DNA from: Paracoccaceae bacterium
GTDB taxonomy: Bacteria; Pseudomonadota; Alphaproteobacteria; Rhodobacterales; Rhodobacteraceae
DNA length: 7,236 bases
NCBI GenBank assembly: GCA_023254015.1
Contig: JALQYS010000339.1
Coordinates: 1-7,236, forward strand
Direction: 5' to 3'
In this document: piece by piece, positions 6,042 through 7,236 of the stretch
Position numbering within the stretch: position 1 is the stretch's first letter
How the letters are laid out: each line of letters starts with the position of its first letter
Notes under the pieces: model-generated
What the model saw: only the letters and a program-made list of their open reading frames with translations
Told to the model about the DNA's origin: nothing
The model's database searches: none
Made by a program: the position numbers and the translations under genes

Positions 6042-6280
6042 CACCTTGCAGCAGATGTTGCACGGCGGGCCATCCGCCCGGGGCGAACTGGCATGCCCCC
6101 CCCGCGTTGCCGAAGGTCATGGCCGCGCCGGGATGGGCGACGGATGCGATCAGCCTGCAGGGCGTGGCGCTGGCAGTAATATTTTCAATCCGCCATAGCA
6201 GCATCTTGACGCTTTTGATGCCTTGCCCTGCCGGGACGCGCGGTCAAGACTGCGGCACGAAGCCACGCAAGAGACCGACC

Positions 6281-6952
6281 ATGCTGAGACATCTGACGGC
6301 CGAGGCGCTTGGAACCGGCATCCTTATGGCCGTTGTCGTCGGCAGCACGCTGATGGGCACACGGATGACCGATGACCCGGCGATGGGGCTGCTTGTCACC
6401 TCTCTTTGCGCCGGTCTGGCGCTTTTCGTCACGATCACCGTCTTTGGGCCAGTCTCTGGCGGACATCTGAACCCGGCCGTCACGCTCGCCTTCTGGCTAC
6501 GGGGGGAAATTCCCCTGCCTGCGGCGCTTGGCTTTGTGCTGGCGCAGGTTCTGGGCGCGGGGCTTGGGCTGGCGCTGGCGCATGTCATGTTCGATCTGCC
6601 GGTCGTGCAGGTGGCGACGACGGTGCGCAACCTGCCGTCGCTCTGGCTGTCCGAAGTGATCGCAACGGCCGGGCTGATCCTTGTAATCCTTGGCGGGCTT
6701 GCGGCAAATGGCCCGGTCCCGGCACTTGTCGGGGCCTATATCACCGCCGGCTACTGGTTCACCTCTTCCATGAGCTTTGCCAATCCCGCCATGACCCTTG
6801 CCCGCATCCTGACCGACAGCGCGACCGGCCTGCGGGCGGCAGACCTGCCCGCCTATCTGGTCGCGCAGTTCGCCGGGGCAATCCTGGGCCTTGCCCTTGG
6901 CAGCTGGCTCTTCGCCAAAGAAAAACCCCCGGGCCTTGCGGACGGGGGTTGA
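6281..6952 (+). CDS. MIP-family channel (aquaporin / aquaglyceroporin-like)
   Basis: This is a 223-aa inner-membrane pore of the major intrinsic protein family, with six predicted membrane helices (about 5-25, 35-56, 79-101, 121-140, 146-163 and 190-211) and two re-entrant loops. The first signature is SGGHLNPAVTLAF (N64-P65-A66) and the second is SFANPAMTLAR (N168-P169-A170). The residue right after the second NPA, an Arg in most water and glycerol channels, is Met171 here. That fits, from memory, the AqpS-like subfamily often found with arsenic resistance genes, but no ars gene is visible here, so the substrate (water, small neutral solutes or metalloids) is uncertain. I chose the ATG at 6281 because the MIP N-terminus LTAEALGTG follows; the upstream in-frame ATG at 6005 would read through the palindromes. 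The ribosome binding site is weak (AAGAGA). The C-terminal tail KEKPPGLADGG overlaps an opposite-strand terminator. Confidence 0.92.
   Translation: MLRHLTAEALGTGILMAVVVGSTLMGTRMTDDPAMGLLVTSLCAGLALFVTITVFGPVSGGHLNPAVTLAFWLRGEIPLPAALGFVLAQVLGAGLGLALAHVMFDLPVVQVATTVRNLPSLWLSEVIATAGLILVILGGLAANGPVPALVGAYITAGYWFTSSMSFANPAMTLARILTDSATGLRAADLPAYLVAQFAGAILGLALGSWLFAKEKPPGLADGG
6917..6950 (-). terminator. Intrinsic terminator of rpsU, inside the 3' end of the channel gene
   Basis: Read on the minus strand, AACCCCCG (6950-6943) pairs with CGGGGGTT (6931-6924) across an 11-nt loop, and the stem runs straight into TTTTTCTTT (6925-6917). This is a textbook intrinsic terminator for the minus-strand rpsU transcript, 44 bp after the rpsU stop. 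On the plus strand the same hairpin has almost no T-run after it. The DNA also encodes the last residues of the MIP channel. A second small hairpin (GGGGC 6962-6966 with GCCCC 6972-6976) lies between it and rpsU. Confidence 0.75.
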
Positions 6953-6994
6953 TCTGACCTTGGGGCAAATAGCCCCCAGTGTCGCGGAAACGTC

Positions 6995-7201
6995 TTAAAG
7001 ACCGCCTTCGCGCTGTGCCTTTTTCCGCGCGAGTTTGCGCGAACGGCGAACGGCTTCGGCTTGCTCACGGGCTTTCTTGACGGAGGGTTTCTCGAAATGC
7101 TGCTTGAGCTTCATTTCGCGGAACACGCCTTCGCGCTGGAGCTTTTTCTTGAGGGCCCGGAGGGCTTGCTCGACGTTATTGTCGCGGACGCTGACCTGCA
7201 T
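6995..7201 (-). CDS. rpsU: 30S ribosomal protein S21
   Basis: S21 is a small basic protein of the 30S subunit, located near the anti-Shine-Dalgarno end of 16S rRNA and involved in translation initiation. The 68-aa product has the family hallmarks: the MQVSVRDNNVEQALRALKKKLQREG opening region (residues 1-25), the conserved GVFREMKLKQHFEKPS block at about 25-40, and a Lys/Arg-rich helical tail (VRRSRKLARKKAQRE). The length is typical of alphaproteobacteria. A strong ribosome binding site (AGGAAGGTGG, 7221-7212) sits 10 nt before the ATG at 7201-7199. The promoter lies at or beyond the right edge. It converges on the MIP channel gene and is probably monocistronic, given the terminator at 6917-6950. 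Confidence 0.97.
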   Translation of the reverse strand: MQVSVRDNNVEQALRALKKKLQREGVFREMKLKQHFEKPSVKKAREQAEAVRRSRKLARKKAQREGGL

Positions 7202-7236
7202 GTGGTTGTCACCACCTTCCTAAGTTAGAGTTGCAC

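Larger units (their letters stand above)
5871..6280. other. 410-bp region without a convincing gene
   Basis: Nothing protein-like is convincing here. Open frames on both strands (for example minus 5920-6204 and plus 5947-6198) are short, Arg/Pro/Gly-rich, lack good ribosome binding sites and read through the palindromes below. Visible structure includes a small hairpin (TGCCG 5901-5905 with CGGCA 5913-5917, no T-run), GGTTTGC at 5931-5937 inverted as GCAAACC at 5975-5981, the twin palindromes at 5997-6041, and a run of eight C at 6096-6103. The 3' part must hold the promoter of the channel gene. TTGACG at 6206-6211 is a fair -35 element, but no good -10 sits at the right spacing. Confidence 0.6.

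Noticed and set aside
5298..6044. Minus-strand open frame (248 codons) opposite the Lrp-family gene
   Set aside because: Antisense to a clear Lrp/AsnC gene and runs through the palindromes; no domain signature.
5920..6204. Short open frames on both strands in the gap before the channel gene
   Set aside because: They read through perfect palindromes, which forces similar residues on both strands, and lack ribosome binding sites and family resemblance.
6005..6280. Longer N-terminus for the MIP channel starting at the ATG at 6005
   Set aside because: The added 92 residues start inside a palindrome and do not resemble MIP sequence, while the family N-terminus begins right after the ATG at 6281.

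Overview
The window is about 7.2 kb of GC-rich DNA, most likely from an alphaproteobacterium of the Rhodobacterales (Rhodobacter, Paracoccus or Loktanella-like). This rests on the protein families, GC-rich codon use favouring CTG and CTT for Leu, the pairing of deoC with an ALDH16 gene, and the divergent ald/Lrp-family pair. No database search was possible, so the taxonomic call is inference.

Layout from left to right. Positions 1 to about 235 carry a minus-strand reading frame of unknown function whose codon use differs from the rest. Its stop overlaps a possible GTG start of another gene running off the left edge. At about 235-241 the sequence switches abruptly into the body of deoC (deoxyribose-phosphate aldolase, plus strand), which lacks its first ~34 residues and its native start. 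The junction is either a real insertion or rearrangement, or an assembly chimera. Next come a two-domain aldehyde dehydrogenase of the ALDH16 type (1150-3492, plus) and mscL, the large-conductance mechanosensitive channel (3634-4044, plus). A strong two-way terminator at 4071-4098 separates mscL from the convergent alanine dehydrogenase gene ald (4135-5253, minus). A Lrp/AsnC-family regulator (5406-5870, plus) is divergent from ald across a 152-bp gap that holds a 9-bp inverted repeat. A 410-bp stretch without a convincing gene (5871-6280) contains two adjacent perfect 22-bp palindromes. It is followed by a short MIP-family channel gene (6281-6952, plus) and the convergent rpsU gene for ribosomal protein S21 (6995-7201, minus). 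The rpsU terminator appears to lie inside the last codons of the channel gene.

How the genes work together. DeoC splits deoxyribose 5-phosphate into glyceraldehyde 3-phosphate and acetaldehyde, and the ALDH16 enzyme next to it is a plausible NAD-dependent sink for that acetaldehyde. Ald and the divergent Lrp-type protein look like a self-contained alanine catabolism module with a local amino-acid-responsive regulator. MscL and the MIP channel are both membrane pores, but nothing in the sequence links them. The region is mostly ordinary housekeeping and catabolic chromosome, and I see no defence system, CRISPR array, transposase, tRNA or rRNA. The points worth a second look are the deoC junction, the catalytically degenerate half of ALDH16, the twin palindromes, the terminator inside a coding sequence, and the putative operator between ald and the regulator gene.
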